From: Mycobacteriales bacterium
Lineage (GTDB): Bacteria > Actinomycetota > Actinomycetes > JAFAQI01
Reading direction: 5' to 3'
NCBI GenBank assembly: GCA_035504215.1
Contig: DATJSI010000125.1
Span: 1-32,819, forward strand
DNA: 32,819 nucleotides
Below, one piece after another: positions 8,145 to 16,456 of this stretch. Numbering within the stretch: the stretch's first letter is position 1; each line of letters starts with the position of its first letter. Below the pieces are notes generated by a model that saw only the letters and a list, made by a program, of their open reading frames with translations, was not told where the DNA came from and did not search any database. Made by a program: the position numbers and the translations under genes.

Positions 8145-10448
8145 GTGACCGACCTCGCGCTCGCCCCGGGCTCGCCCCTGGACTGGCTGCTGCGCCGCCC
8201 CTCGCAGCGCGAGCGGATCACCCACGTCGAGCGGCTCGCGGCCCGTTCGGCCCGGGTGGCCGACTGGCCGGCCTGGGCGGCTCCCGAGCTCGTGGCCGCG
8301 CTTCGCGCTGCGGGGGTCGACCGGCCGTGGACGCATCAGGCGCAGGCCGCCGAGCTGGCCTGGACCGGGCGATCGGTGGTGGTGGCCACCGGCACCGCAT
8401 CCGGCAAGTCCCTCGCCTACCAGCTTCCGGCGCTCTCCGCGGCCCTTCGCGGAGGTGGCTCGACCCTCTATCTCGCGCCCACGAAGGCGCTGGCGGCCGA
8501 CCAGCTGCGCGCCGTAGGCGAGCTCGGGCTCGACCAGCTGCGCATCGCGACCTACGACGGGGACACCGGAATCGAGGAGCGCGACTGGGCGCGCCGGCAC
8601 GCGGAGGTAGTGCTCACCAACCCGGACATGGCGCACCATTCGCTGCTACCCGGGCACGTGCGATGGTCCTCCTTTTTCAAGCGGCTGCGCTTCGTGGTGC
8701 TCGACGAGTGCCACGGCTACCGGGGCGTGTTCGGCTCGCACGTCGCGCAGGTTCTTCGCCGGCTCCGCCGGATCGCCGCGCACTACGGCGCCGACCCAGT
8801 GTTCGTCCTGGCCTCCGCCACTGTCTCGGACCCCGCGACGACGGCGCGAGCGCTGCTGGGAATCGACGTCTGCGAGGTCGTGGAGGACGGCTCGCCGCGC
8901 GCCGCCATCGACATCGCGCTGTGGGAGCCGCCGCTGTCGGAGCTGGCCGGGGAGCACGGCGCGCCGGTCCGGCGCAGCGTTACCGCCGAGGCTGCCGACC
9001 TGCTGGCCGACCTCGTGATCAGCGACATCCGGACCCTCGCCTTCATCCGGTCGAGGCGCGGCGCCGAGTCGATCGCGCTCGGTGCCCGCCGCGCGCTGCA
9101 GGATGCCGCGCCGGAGCTGACCGAGCGGGTCGCGGCCTACCGCGCGGGCTACCTGCCGGAGGACCGGCGCGAGCTCGAACGTGCGCTGCACGACGGCACG
9201 ATCATCGGAATGGCAAGCACGAACGCGCTCGAGCTGGGCGTGGACGTCAGCGGGCTGGACGCCGTCGTCATTGCCGGCTGGCCCGGCACGCGGGCCTCGC
9301 TCTGGCAGCAAGCCGGCCGGGCCGGGCGCGGAGGCGGCCACGCGCTCGCCGTACTGATCGCGCGCGACGATCCGCTGGACACCTACCTGGTGCACCACCC
9401 GGACGCGATTTTCGGCCAGCCGGTCGAAGCCGCCGTCCTGGACCCCGACAACCCGTACGTCGTCACGCCGCACCTGGCCGCGGCGGCCGCTGAGCTGCCA
9501 CTGGTCGAGGCGGACCTGGCCGGCTTCGGCCCGACCGCCCCGGCCGCAGTGCAGGAGCTGGTCGGCGCCGGGCTGCTGCGGCGCCGGCCGACCGGGTGGT
9601 TCTGGACCCGTCGTGACCGGGCCAGCGCGCTGGCCGACCTGCGCGGCACGGGCGGCGAGCCGGTCAGGATCTGCGAGGCCGGCACCGGCCGGCTGGTCGG
9701 CACCGTCGATGCCGCCGCCTCGCACGCGACCGTGCACACCGGCGCGGTCTACCTGCACCAGGGGCAGTCGTTCCTGGTTCGCGACCTCGACCTCGCCGAG
9801 TGCGTGGCGTTGGTCGAGGCGGACAACCCGGACTGGTCGACCTGGGCCCGAGACCGGACGGACATCTCGATCGTCTCGACCAGCCGCGGCGTCGACCACG
9901 GAGCGGTCACCGTGCAGGTCGGGGTCGTCGACGTGACCCAGCAGGTCGTCTCGTTCCTGCGACGGCGGGTGGGCACCGGCGAGGTGCTGGGCGAGGTCGC
10001 GCTCGACCTGCCGCCGCGCCAGCTCCGCACGGTCGCAACCTGGTGGACCGTCACATCGGGGCTGCTCGAACAGGCGGCGATCGAGCCTGCCCAGGTGCCG
10101 GGCGCGGCGCACGCAGCGGAGCACGCCTCGATCGGGCTGCTGCCCTTGGTCGCAACCTGCGACCGCTGGGACGTCGGCGGGGTGTCGACCGAGTTCCATC
10201 CCGACACCGGCCTGGCGACGGTGTTCGTCTACGACGGGCAGGCCGGCGGAGCCGGCTTCGCGGAGCGGGCGTTCGACCGAGCCGAGCAGTGGCTCACCGC
10301 CACGCGGGACGCGATCACCGCCTGCGAGTGTGAGGCCGGTTGCCCGTCGTGCGTCCAGTCCCCGAAGTGTGGCAACGGCAACGAACCGCTCGAAAAGGCC
10401 GCCGCGGTGCGGTTGCTCACCGCCGTCATCGCCGAGTGCTGGGGCTGA
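8145..10448 (+). CDS. DEAD/DEAH-box helicase with C-terminal DUF1998 cysteine cluster (tad-neighbourhood DECH helicase)
   Basis: 767 aa superfamily 2 helicase starting at GTG 8145. The Walker A motif is ATGTASGKS (residues 81-89), the Walker B box is DECH (187-190), and motif VI is [10 protein letters not shown]. Near the C-terminus five cysteines in C-x-C-x3-C-x2-C-x5-C spacing ([15 protein letters not shown]) form the DUF1998 cluster, which binds metal in MrfA/YprA-type repair helicases. This is the protein that recurs beside tad secretion genes in actinobacteria (Rv3649 in M. tuberculosis); why the linkage is kept is unknown. A DNA-repair role is inferred from MrfA. It is divergent from bldG, and its last 23 bases overlap the end of the convergent tadE-like gene. 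Confidence 0.93.
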   Translation: MTDLALAPGSPLDWLLRRPSQRERITHVERLAARSARVADWPAWAAPELVAALRAAGVDRPWTHQAQAAELAWTGRSVVVATGTASGKSLAYQLPALSAALRGGGSTLYLAPTKALAADQLRAVGELGLDQLRIATYDGDTGIEERDWARRHAEVVLTNPDMAHHSLLPGHVRWSSFFKRLRFVVLDECHGYRGVFGSHVAQVLRRLRRIAAHYGADPVFVLASATVSDPATTARALLGIDVCEVVEDGSPRAAIDIALWEPPLSELAGEHGAPVRRSVTAEAADLLADLVISDIRTLAFIRSRRGAESIALGARRALQDAAPELTERVAAYRAGYLPEDRRELERALHDGTIIGMASTNALELGVDVSGLDAVVIAGWPGTRASLWQQAGRAGRGGGHALAVLIARDDPLDTYLVHHPDAIFGQPVEAAVLDPDNPYVVTPHLAAAAAELPLVEADLAGFGPTAPAAVQELVGAGLLRRRPTGWFWTRRDRASALADLRGTGGEPVRICEAGTGRLVGTVDAAASHATVHTGAVYLHQGQSFLVRDLDLAECVALVEADNPDWSTWARDRTDISIVSTSRGVDHGAVTVQVGVVDVTQQVVSFLRRRVGTGEVLGEVALDLPPRQLRTVATWWTVTSGLLEQAAIEPAQVPGAAHAAEHASIGLLPLVATCDRWDVGGVSTEFHPDTGLATVFVYDGQAGGAGFAERAFDRAEQWLTATRDAITACECEAGCPSCVQSPKCGNGNEPLEKAAAVRLLTAVIAECWG

Positions 10449-10824
10449 GGCCGCCGACGCCGCCGCTTGACGGACCCTCGCTCACGGGCCCGGCTCTGGC
10501 GACCGCGATCGCCGGCCCGAACCCGGCGAGTGGTCCGGGCAACGGGACGGCCACCTGCACAGTGGCGTCGGCGTCGCTGAGCCGGCACTCGCGCAGCACC
10601 GCGTCGTTCTCGTGTGCGAGCCGGGCGCCGATCGCACACGCAGCCGTGGGGCCCGCGACGACATGCAAGGCGACCGCCAACGCGCTCGCATCCGCGGCGG
10701 AGCGCGCCCGCTCGCCAGTCACCGCAACCACTCCGACGCCACCCGCGACCGCGGCCATGAGGCCGACGATCACCATCGCGATCATCACCCAGATGGTGGC
10801 GAAGCCGTCGTCGTCGGACCTCAT
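10426..10824 (-). CDS. TadE-like secreted/pilus-associated protein of the helicase-tad neighbourhood
   Basis: 132 aa. After a short polar start (MRSDDDGFATIW) there is one hydrophobic helix (about residues 10-35) and then an extracytoplasmic domain. The layout, position and length match the family named for the helicase/secretion neighbourhood (Rv3654c type). The GF at residues 7-8 before the helix may be a prepilin-peptidase-type processing site, but the usual Glu at +5 is missing. Two cysteines (in AACAIG and LRECRL) could form a disulfide outside the cell. It is the last gene of the tad operon: it overlaps the preceding tadE by ATGA, and its 3' end runs 23 bases into the end of the convergent helicase gene. 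Confidence 0.82.
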   Translation of the reverse strand: MRSDDDGFATIWVMIAMVIVGLMAAVAGGVGVVAVTGERARSAADASALAVALHVVAGPTAACAIGARLAHENDAVLRECRLSDADATVQVAVPLPGPLAGFGPAIAVARAGPVSEGPSSGGVGGLSPSTRR

Positions 10825-11255
10825 GGCGCCGCGCCCGCGCTGGCCGGCTCGGCCGGGTCGGACACGCTTGCCCGCACGGTGATCCCCGGCACCAAGCGGC
10901 CGAGCCCCGGAATGGAAACGGTCGCCGCGACGGTGCCCGTGACGACCCCGTCCACGGCCGACGTCGTCAGCGTCGCGCCGCCGGGTGCGGCCTGCAGCGC
11001 GATCGCACGTACCGCCGCCGCCTGTTCGCCGCGGGCTGCCAGGCGAGCGGCGATGGCGGCGGCGTCGCTGCAGCGCAACTGCGCCAACACGACGACGAGC
11101 AGCCCGACTGCCGCGAGGGTCGTCACGACGAACGCCGGCAACGCGACCGCGAACTCTGCCGTCACCATGCCGGCCTCGCGGTCGCGCGGGTCCGGCGCGG
11201 GCGGCACGGCCGGCCCGGCCGTCGCCGGCCGGATCCGACCGAGCCGAGTAGTCAC
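10821..11255 (-). CDS. TadE-family pseudopilin-like protein
   Basis: 144 aa, overlapping both neighbours by four bases. An N-terminal basic/proline-rich leader of 29 residues ends in EAG, followed by MVTAEFAVALPAF and a hydrophobic helix. G|MVTAE with Glu at +5 is the pattern cut by type IV prepilin peptidases, so this is probably a processed pseudopilin of the Tad (tight adherence) pilus, like Rv3655c. A start at the internal ATG would remove the leader, so the longer GTG/ATG-coupled start at 11255 is preferred. The mature part has repeated Ala/Val-rich strands and one Cys. The function of these minimal actinobacterial Tad systems is not well defined. Confidence 0.87.
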   Translation of the reverse strand: MTTRLGRIRPATAGPAVPPAPDPRDREAGMVTAEFAVALPAFVVTTLAAVGLLVVVLAQLRCSDAAAIAARLAARGEQAAAVRAIALQAAPGGATLTTSAVDGVVTGTVAATVSIPGLGRLVPGITVRASVSDPAEPASAGAAP

Positions 11256-11446
11256 AAGCCCAGGTGCAGCGCCCGAGAGATGATGCTCTCGAGCAGGTTC
11301 GTGGCGAAGCCGCTGGTCAGCACCTTGAACAACAAGGCGCCGAAGCCACAGGCCGCGACCGTGCCCACGGCGTACTCAGCGGTCGTCATGCCGGCGTCCG
11401 CCGCGCTCTCCGCCCGGCTGCGCAGCCAGGCCAGCAGTCCACGCAT
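11252..11446 (-). CDS. Flp/DUF4244-type pilin-like small protein
   Basis: 64 aa (Rv3656c type). The leader MRGLLAWLRSRAESAADAG ends at a prepilin-like site followed by MTTAEYAVG, with Glu and Tyr at the positions typical of Flp pilins, then a hydrophobic helix of about 20 residues and a short tail. It is the best candidate for the main pilin subunit of this locus. GGGAG precedes the ATG. A 186-base gap upstream separates it from tadC, unlike all other junctions in the cluster, so it may have its own promoter or differential expression. No prepilin peptidase gene is in the window. Confidence 0.88.
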   Translation of the reverse strand: MRGLLAWLRSRAESAADAGMTTAEYAVGTVAACGFGALLFKVLTSGFATNLLESIISRALHLGL

Positions 11447-11484
11447 CGCGCACTCCCTTCGACCGGCGGCCGGCCGGTGCGGAC

Positions 11485-11500
11485 CCCGGCGCGCGCCGGG
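11485..11500. repeat. 16-base perfect palindrome in the tadC-flp gap
   Basis: CCCGGCGCGCGCCGGG is fully self-complementary. It lies in the only sizeable gap of the tad operon (11447-11632), just upstream of the flp-like gene on the minus strand. No T-run follows. It could be a transcription attenuator, an mRNA-stabilising structure, or a chance product of about 75-80% GC. Confidence 0.4.
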
Positions 11501-11632
11501 ACGATCCGAGCGTCGCCGTCCGGGCCGGCGCCGCGGCGCGATTCCGGCCGGCTGTGCACGGCCGCGCCGGCCGGTCCGGGTGTGGGCAGCGACTCAGTAC
11601 GGCGGCTGAGCGCAGCGCCTGGAGTGCACCGG

Positions 11633-12334
11633 CTAGTGCAGCGACGGGACCAAGCCGATGACGAGCGGCACGACGGCGACGAGGACGAACGCCGGTAAGA
11701 AGCACAGGCCCAGCGGGAGCACGAGCCACACGGATGCCCGCCGCACCTGCTGCTGCGCCCGCGCACGGCGGCGGGCCCGCAGCCGCTCTGCCGCGCGCTG
11801 CAGCTCGTCCGCGATTGCGGCGCCGCTCGCGCCGGAGCGGATCATCGAGCGCGCGATCGGCGACCGCACCGGGTCGACCAGCCATGGGGCCCAGGCCTCG
11901 GCCACCGGCGTACCTGCCCGCAAGGCGCTCGCGACCGATCGGCAGTGTGCAGCCAATGCAGGTCCGGCGGCGATCGTGACCGCGTCCAGCCCGTCCGCGA
12001 CGGACGCGCCGGCGGCGACGCAGCCGGCCAGCAGGTCGACGGCCATCGCGAGCTCGGCAGGGTCGGTGGCCGTCGGGGTCGCGCGCGGGCGCAGGATGAG
12101 CGCCGCGGCCGCCATGGTTGTGCCGGCGAGCAGGCCGAGCAGTCCGAACGTCGCGCCGCCGCCGAGCGCGGCAACGACGACCACGGCAACCGCCACCGGC
12201 CCCCGAGGGCTCGGGCGGGACGTCGGCTCGACGGGGAGCGCCGCCACCGACCGCAGCCGACGGCGCGCGTCAGGTGTCGACGTCGCGAGCGCAGCCATCG
12301 CGAGCCCCGCGCACAGGCCGGCGAGCAGGATCAC
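11633..12334 (-). CDS. tadC: Type II secretion F domain protein, TadC-like inner-membrane component
   Basis: 233 aa. N-terminal membrane segments (residues 1-20 and about 46-80) are followed by a cytoplasmic T2SF-like helical domain containing LLAGCVAAGASVADGL, and a C-terminal hydrophobic pair (WLVLPLGLCFLPAFVLVAVVPLVIG). With TadB it forms the inner-membrane platform on which the TadA ATPase acts during pilus assembly. The gene starts at a GTG that overlaps the tadB stop (GTGA). It matches the position and size of the Rv3657c-like protein. The conserved fold is clear but sequence motifs are weak, as usual for this family. Confidence 0.87.
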   Translation of the reverse strand: MILLAGLCAGLAMAALATSTPDARRRLRSVAALPVEPTSRPSPRGPVAVAVVVVAALGGGATFGLLGLLAGTTMAAAALILRPRATPTATDPAELAMAVDLLAGCVAAGASVADGLDAVTIAAGPALAAHCRSVASALRAGTPVAEAWAPWLVDPVRSPIARSMIRSGASGAAIADELQRAAERLRARRRARAQQQVRRASVWLVLPLGLCFLPAFVLVAVVPLVIGLVPSLH

Positions 12335-13131
12335 GCGCGCAGCGCGAGCCGGGCGATCGCGGACATGGCGGCCACGCCGGCGGCATCGAGGAGCACCGCC
12401 GCGCCCAACAATCCCCAGCCCAGCGGGCGGTGCAGCAGGAACCCGAGCGGCTGCGCGCCCACGGCGTCGCCGAGCACGAGCCCGAACGCCGGAAGCGCGG
12501 CCAGCAGGAGCATCGTCGCCCGCGGGCCGGCCAACGCTGCATCGAGCTCGCGACGCAGCTCGTCATCCGCCTCCAGCGCGGTCCCGAGCCGGTCGAGCAC
12601 ACCGGCGACCCGGCCGCCCACGGTCTCGGCGACCGACCATGCAGCGGCGAGGTAGCGCATGGCCTCGGCACCCTCGAGGGCTTGTGACCGGCCCAGCTCA
12701 CGAGACGCGTCGCCACCCCGTGCCGCTGCGTTCGACGCGGCGAGAAGGTCGTCCCGAAGCGGACCGGACCCGGTCGCCACTGCGCCCAGCGCCTCGGCCG
12801 GAGTTCGGCCGGCGCGCAGCTCGGCCGCGAGCGCGAACGTCACCTCGACCACCGCAGCGCGCCTCGCCGCGGCCGCCGACCTGCGCCGGGCGCTGCGCAG
12901 CGACCGGGCCGCCAGCGCAGCACCCGCGATGCCCGACACGAGAACCACCGGCGACGGGTCGCTCGCCGCCGCGAGAACGCCGACCGCAGCCGCGGCAACC
13001 GCGATGCTGATGCGGTTGGCCGCGCCGGAACCGTTCGCCCGCAGCCGCGCCAGCCGGGGCCCGGCTCGCGACCGACCCCAGGCGACGACCATGGCCGACG
13101 CGGCCAGGGCAGCGGTCGCGACACTCAGCAC
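12331..13131 (-). CDS. tadB: Type II secretion F domain protein, TadB-like inner-membrane component
   Basis: 266 aa. Hydrophobic segments near the N-terminus (1-20, about 40-75) precede a helical domain with the T2SF pattern LAAELRAGRTPAEALGAV, and two further segments close the protein (about 205-260). It pairs with TadC to build the membrane platform of the Tad pilus machine. It overlaps tadA by 7 bases and tadC by 4, so the three are one transcriptional unit. It is shorter than proteobacterial TadB and is the usual size for the actinobacterial form. Confidence 0.88.
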   Translation of the reverse strand: MLSVATAALAASAMVVAWGRSRAGPRLARLRANGSGAANRISIAVAAAAVGVLAAASDPSPVVLVSGIAGAALAARSLRSARRRSAAAARRAAVVEVTFALAAELRAGRTPAEALGAVATGSGPLRDDLLAASNAAARGGDASRELGRSQALEGAEAMRYLAAAWSVAETVGGRVAGVLDRLGTALEADDELRRELDAALAGPRATMLLLAALPAFGLVLGDAVGAQPLGFLLHRPLGWGLLGAAVLLDAAGVAAMSAIARLALRA

Positions 13132-14174
13132 GGCTCGGCCACCCGACGGTCGAAGGCCGGCGCACCGGGGCCGGCGACGACGTGATCCGATCCGAACCGG
13201 TACGCCGGGACCACCTCAGCGGCACCGCTCGAATCGGCGGAGAGGACGGCGATCGCGGCCACTCGCCGCCCGCCGTCCCGGCGGCGGACGAGGTGGACGA
13301 CGGCGTCGACCGCGGCGACAAGCAGGCTGTGCGCGGCCGCGCGCGGAACCCCGGCGCGCGCGCACAACGACTCGATCCGCGCCGGCAGGTGCTCCGGCCG
13401 GTTGGCGTGGATCGTGCCGCATCCCCCGTCGTGACCCGTGTTGAGCGCCGACAGCAGGTCGAGCACCTCGGTCCCACGCACCTCGCCGACGACCAGCCGG
13501 TCCGGCCGCATCCGCAGCGCCTGCCGGACCAGGACGTCGAGGCCGACCGCGCCTGCTCCCTCCGCGTTCGCCGGTCGCGCCTCCAGCCGAACCACATGCG
13601 GATGGTGCGGCCGCAGCTCGGCGGCGTCCTCGACGATGACCAATCGCTCGGTGGGATCGACCAACGACAGCAAGGTCGAGAGCACCGTCGTCTTCCCGCT
13701 GCCGGTGCCTCCGGTGACGAGAAAGGCCAGGCGAGCGGCGACCAGGCGCCGCAACAGATCGGCGGCCTCGGTCGGAAGCGACCGGCGGGCCACCAGCTCG
13801 TCCAGCGCGAAGGTACGACGCGGCGGCACGCGAAGGCAGATGTGCGTCCCTCCCGGCGCGATCGGCGGCAGAACAGCGTGCACTCGTACGCCGTCGGGCA
13901 GGCGCGCATCGGCATAGGGCGCCGCGTCGTCGAGGCGCCGGCCCCCGGCCACCACGAGCCGGACGGCCAGGCGCCGCGCGGTCGCCTCGTCCGGGACGAC
14001 GACGGACGTGGGCACCAGACCGGCACCGCGATCCACCCAGATCGGGCCCGGACCGTTCACGAGCAGATCAGTGACCGTCTCGTCCGACAGCAGCGGTTCG
14101 AGCGGGACACTGCCGCCCCAGTCGCCACCGAGCGATCCGGCGAGGTCGGGCGCACCGTCCGAAAAGCCGGTCAC
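13125..14174 (-). CDS. tadA: TadA/CpaF-type secretion ATPase
   Basis: 349 aa from GTG 14174, which overlaps the ssd stop as GTGA. The N-terminal domain contains DETVTDLLVNGPGPIWVDRG, typical of CpaF. Walker A is GGTGSGKT (155-162), the Walker B region contains VVGEVRG, and a histidine box (TIHANRPEHLPARI) follows. This is the cytoplasmic hexameric motor that powers pilus extension and retraction. The open frame runs upstream to 15116, but that part is antisense-frame noise within ssd. It is the best supported member of the tad cluster. Confidence 0.95.
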   Translation of the reverse strand: MTGFSDGAPDLAGSLGGDWGGSVPLEPLLSDETVTDLLVNGPGPIWVDRGAGLVPTSVVVPDEATARRLAVRLVVAGGRRLDDAAPYADARLPDGVRVHAVLPPIAPGGTHICLRVPPRRTFALDELVARRSLPTEAADLLRRLVAARLAFLVTGGTGSGKTTVLSTLLSLVDPTERLVIVEDAAELRPHHPHVVRLEARPANAEGAGAVGLDVLVRQALRMRPDRLVVGEVRGTEVLDLLSALNTGHDGGCGTIHANRPEHLPARIESLCARAGVPRAAAHSLLVAAVDAVVHLVRRRDGGRRVAAIAVLSADSSGAAEVVPAYRFGSDHVVAGPGAPAFDRRVAEPC

Positions 14175-15292
14175 GCGGTCGCCCCCGCTGGTACCTCGGT
14201 GGCGGCGGCCAGCACGGCCTCGGCGGCTTGCGCCAGCGATCCGCGCGACCGCCCGATCGGCAGCCGCCCCTGCTCGGCGGCTGCGGCTACCGCCGGCTCG
14301 TCGCGCAGCACCGCAACCGCGGGCGGCGAAACCGCACCCGTCACGTCCCGGACCGACAGCTGGCCGCGCGAGCTGATCCGGACCGCCAAGCACAACCTCG
14401 CCTCGGCGCTCGCAAGCGCGCGTGCAAGGACCGCAGCGGCGGCGACGGCGCGCACCCGGTTGACCACCACGATCACCACCAAGTCGGCGGATCCGGCGAG
14501 CAACGTGCTGCCGGGATCGAAGCGGCGCGGCAGATCGACCACGGTGCGGTCGAACCCGCGCCGGCCCGCACTCAACACCGCCGCCGCCGCTCCCGCGGGC
14601 AGATCGGCCAGCGGGGTACGGCCGAAGGACAGCAGCCGGAGCCGGTCGAGGTCGACCAGCGCCGCACCCAACCGCTCGGGGTGCAGCCGGCCGCGCGCGC
14701 TCGCCAGGTCCGCCCATCGGACCCCCGGGCGGTCCTCGGCGGCGAGCAGGACGTCGAGGCCCCCGCCGTACGGGTCGGCATCGATCAGCAGCGCAGGGGC
14801 GGCACGCGCGGCGGCGATGCCCACCGCGGCCGCGAGCGTCGAGGCGCCCGCCCCGCCGGAGCCGCCGACCACCGCGATCACCGCACCCTGCCGCGCGGGC
14901 GGCTCGGCCGCGCCGCAGAGCAGCTCGACCAGCCGCCGCTCGTCGGCGGGCAGCGTCAGCACGGCTTCCGCGCCGATCGCCACCGCCGCGCGCCAACCCG
15001 CCTCGTCGAGCCGCTCGAGCGCCGCCACCAGCACGCCGCTGCGCCGAGGCAGGGCGGCGGCGGCCAGTTCCCCCAACCGGTCCGGGCCGACGATCACCGC
15101 CGCGGCCGATCGCCACGCGGCGGGGCTCAGCAGCGCGGCGCGACCCGCGGCGACGGGCATCGTGGCGGCCAGACCCGCCGCCGTCACCAGCCGGCCGACG
15201 GCGGCCCGCAGGTCGTCCCGTTCGCAGGCCACGAGAACGGTTGCGGCGGCGGGCATGACGGCGACGATGGCGGTCCGGACCGGCCCGCGCAC
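14171..15292 (-). CDS. ssd: CpaE/MinD-like protein, Ssd family
   Basis: 373 aa. A receiver-like N-terminal half without obvious catalytic residues is followed by a MinD/ParA-like domain. Its P-loop reads GGSGGAGAST (143-152). The two lysines of the deviant Walker A motif (KGGxGK[ST]) are both missing, as I recall for septum-site-determining protein Ssd (Rv3660c) of mycobacteria, so ATP hydrolysis is doubtful. In Caulobacter CpaE places the pilus machinery; in M. tuberculosis Ssd affects septation and dormancy genes. The start is uncertain: GTG 15292 is used here, and ATG 15256 is an alternative; neither has a clear ribosome site. It is the first gene of the tad operon and is divergent from the 6C RNA. 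Confidence 0.88.
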   Translation of the reverse strand: MRGPVRTAIVAVMPAAATVLVACERDDLRAAVGRLVTAAGLAATMPVAAGRAALLSPAAWRSAAAVIVGPDRLGELAAAALPRRSGVLVAALERLDEAGWRAAVAIGAEAVLTLPADERRLVELLCGAAEPPARQGAVIAVVGGSGGAGASTLAAAVGIAAARAAPALLIDADPYGGGLDVLLAAEDRPGVRWADLASARGRLHPERLGAALVDLDRLRLLSFGRTPLADLPAGAAAAVLSAGRRGFDRTVVDLPRRFDPGSTLLAGSADLVVIVVVNRVRAVAAAAVLARALASAEARLCLAVRISSRGQLSVRDVTGAVSPPAVAVLRDEPAVAAAAEQGRLPIGRSRGSLAQAAEAVLAAATEVPAGATA

Positions 15293-15387
15293 CCCCGGTT
15301 ACCCGGGTGGTGGACGCCGCATAGTGCCCGACAATCTGGGGATAAGTCGCCCATGCGCCGTTCGACCGCCAGCGACACCGAAAGTTT

Positions 15388-15398
15388 CTTTGCCAAAG
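15388..15398. promoter_or_regulatory. Small inverted repeat just upstream of the 6C promoter
   Basis: CTTTGCCAAAG (arms CTTTG and CAAAG) lies three bases upstream of the predicted -35 (15402). The stretch from about 15380 to 15407 is clearly richer in A and T than its surroundings. It is a candidate operator or upstream element of the 6C RNA promoter; nothing identifies the regulator. Confidence 0.3.
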
Positions 15399-15401
15399 GG
15401 T

Positions 15402-15429
15402 TTGCCTGAGCCGGTCGAGGGAACAGAAT
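15402..15429 (+). promoter_or_regulatory. Predicted promoter of the 6C RNA
   Basis: TTGCCT (15402-15407) and CAGAAT (15424-15429) are 16 bases apart, a fair match to a housekeeping sigma promoter. Transcription would start near 15436, giving an RNA of about 95 bases that ends just after the second C-loop hairpin. Confidence 0.45.
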
Positions 15430-15435
15430 CAACTG

Positions 15436-15531
15436 TCAACTGCAGATGACCCACGGACTGGCTCGACTCAACCCCCCGGAGTTGGGCCTTGCGACGGCCC
15501 CCGCTATCCCCCCCAGCGGGGGCCGTCCCTT
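15436..15531 (+). ncRNA. 6C RNA (two hairpins with C-rich loops)
   Basis: Two adjacent hairpins each carry a run of at least six C in the loop, the defining feature of the actinobacterial 6C motif. Hairpin 1 (15460-15488) has a 10-pair stem with two G-U pairs and a 9-base loop containing six C. Hairpin 2 (15493-15527) has a perfect 13-pair stem and a 9-base loop with seven C; it may double as a terminator, though only CCTT follows. The location between ssd and the HAD-hydrolase gene is where 6C RNA (B11 of M. tuberculosis) lies in other actinobacteria, as I recall. There, C-rich loops pair with G-rich ribosome binding sites of target mRNAs. The ends are estimates. The remainder of the 322-base gap shows no other gene. 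Confidence 0.85.
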
Positions 15532-15614
15532 GTCCGGCGTACCGCTCTCGGTGTCCGGCTCCGCCAACCACCGACGGTCCGGACGCGAGCGATCCGGCCT
15601 CTACCCTGGGCCCC

Positions 15615-16415
15615 GTGTCGGATGCCGCCGCATTCTTCGACCTCGACAAGACGATCATCGCGACGTCGAGCACGCTGGCGCTGGGCCGGGCCTTCCGGGA
15701 AGCGGGTCTGATCACCCGCCGGTCGATGGCGAAAGGCGCTTATGCGCGGCTGGTCTACCACCTCGGCGGAGTCGACGCCGACCGGATGGACCGCCTGCGC
15801 GACGGGCTGGCGGCGACGATGACCGGCTGGGACGCCGAACAGGTGCGGTCCGTGATCGCAGGCGCGCTGAGCGAGCTGATCGACCCGCTGGTCTACGACG
15901 AAGCCGTTGCCCTGATCGAGGACCATCATGCGGCCGGGCGGGCGGTGGTGATCGTCTCGAGCAGCGGCGAGGAGGTCGTCGGCCCGATCGGCGAGATGCT
16001 CGGTGCCGACCAGGTGATCGCCAGCCGGATGGTGGTCGAGGCCGGTCGCTACACCGGCTCGCTCGCCTTCTACGCGTTCGGCTCCTTCAAGGCGGACGCC
16101 ATGCGTGAGCTCGCCGCGCGCAACGGCTGGGAGCTCGGCGATTGCTACGCCTACAGCGACTCGCACACCGACGTACCCATGCTCGAGGCAGTCGGGCATC
16201 CGTACGCCGTCAACCCGGACCGGGCCCTTCGGCGCGAGGCCGCGGTGAGGGATTGGCCGGTGCTGACGTTCGCGCACCCGGTGCCGCTGCGGTCGCGGTT
16301 CCCGACGGTGCCCGCGCCTCGCCGCTCGGTCGCGGTCGGGGTGGCCGGAGCCGCAGTGGTCGCTGCCGCGGCCGGGTGGCATGCTGCGCGAAGCCACGCA
16401 CGGCGGGACGGATAG
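15615..16415 (+). CDS. HAD-superfamily IB phosphatase with C-terminal membrane segment (SerB-like)
   Basis: 266 aa from GTG 15615. The nucleophile motif FFDLDKT is at residues 7-13, with the HAD motif II serine in VIVSSSGEE and motif III/IV in DCYAYSDSHTDVPML. The cap is the type I helical form typical of subfamily IB (the Rv3661 / SerB-like proteins), which hydrolyse small phosphomonoesters; the actual substrate is unknown, and phosphoserine is only one option. The last 30 residues form an Ala/Val-rich helix followed by basic residues, suggesting a membrane anchor with a cytosolic tail. A TACCCT lies seven bases before the GTG, so the mRNA may be leaderless. It is followed 41 bases later by the holin-X gene. 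Confidence 0.9.
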   Translation: MSDAAAFFDLDKTIIATSSTLALGRAFREAGLITRRSMAKGAYARLVYHLGGVDADRMDRLRDGLAATMTGWDAEQVRSVIAGALSELIDPLVYDEAVALIEDHHAAGRAVVIVSSSGEEVVGPIGEMLGADQVIASRMVVEAGRYTGSLAFYAFGSFKADAMRELAARNGWELGDCYAYSDSHTDVPMLEAVGHPYAVNPDRALRREAAVRDWPVLTFAHPVPLRSRFPTVPAPRRSVAVGVAGAAVVAAAAGWHAARSHARRDG

Positions 16416-16456
16416 CCGTCGAGTCGACGGATCGGCAACAGAGGTCAGGAGGCAAG

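Noticed and set aside
8646-10199. 517-codon minus-strand frame inside the helicase gene
   Set aside because: It lacks any motif and is opposite a helicase with complete catalytic motifs.
13182-15449. 755-codon plus-strand open frame across the tad/ssd genes
   Set aside because: It is antisense to tadA and ssd, which have clear motifs and linked starts. Its composition is low-complexity Arg/Ala/Ser/Gln.
15493-15527. Hairpin 2 as an ordinary terminator of ssd or the HAD gene
   Set aside because: Both neighbours are transcribed away from it, so neither needs a terminator here. It fits better as part of the 6C RNA.
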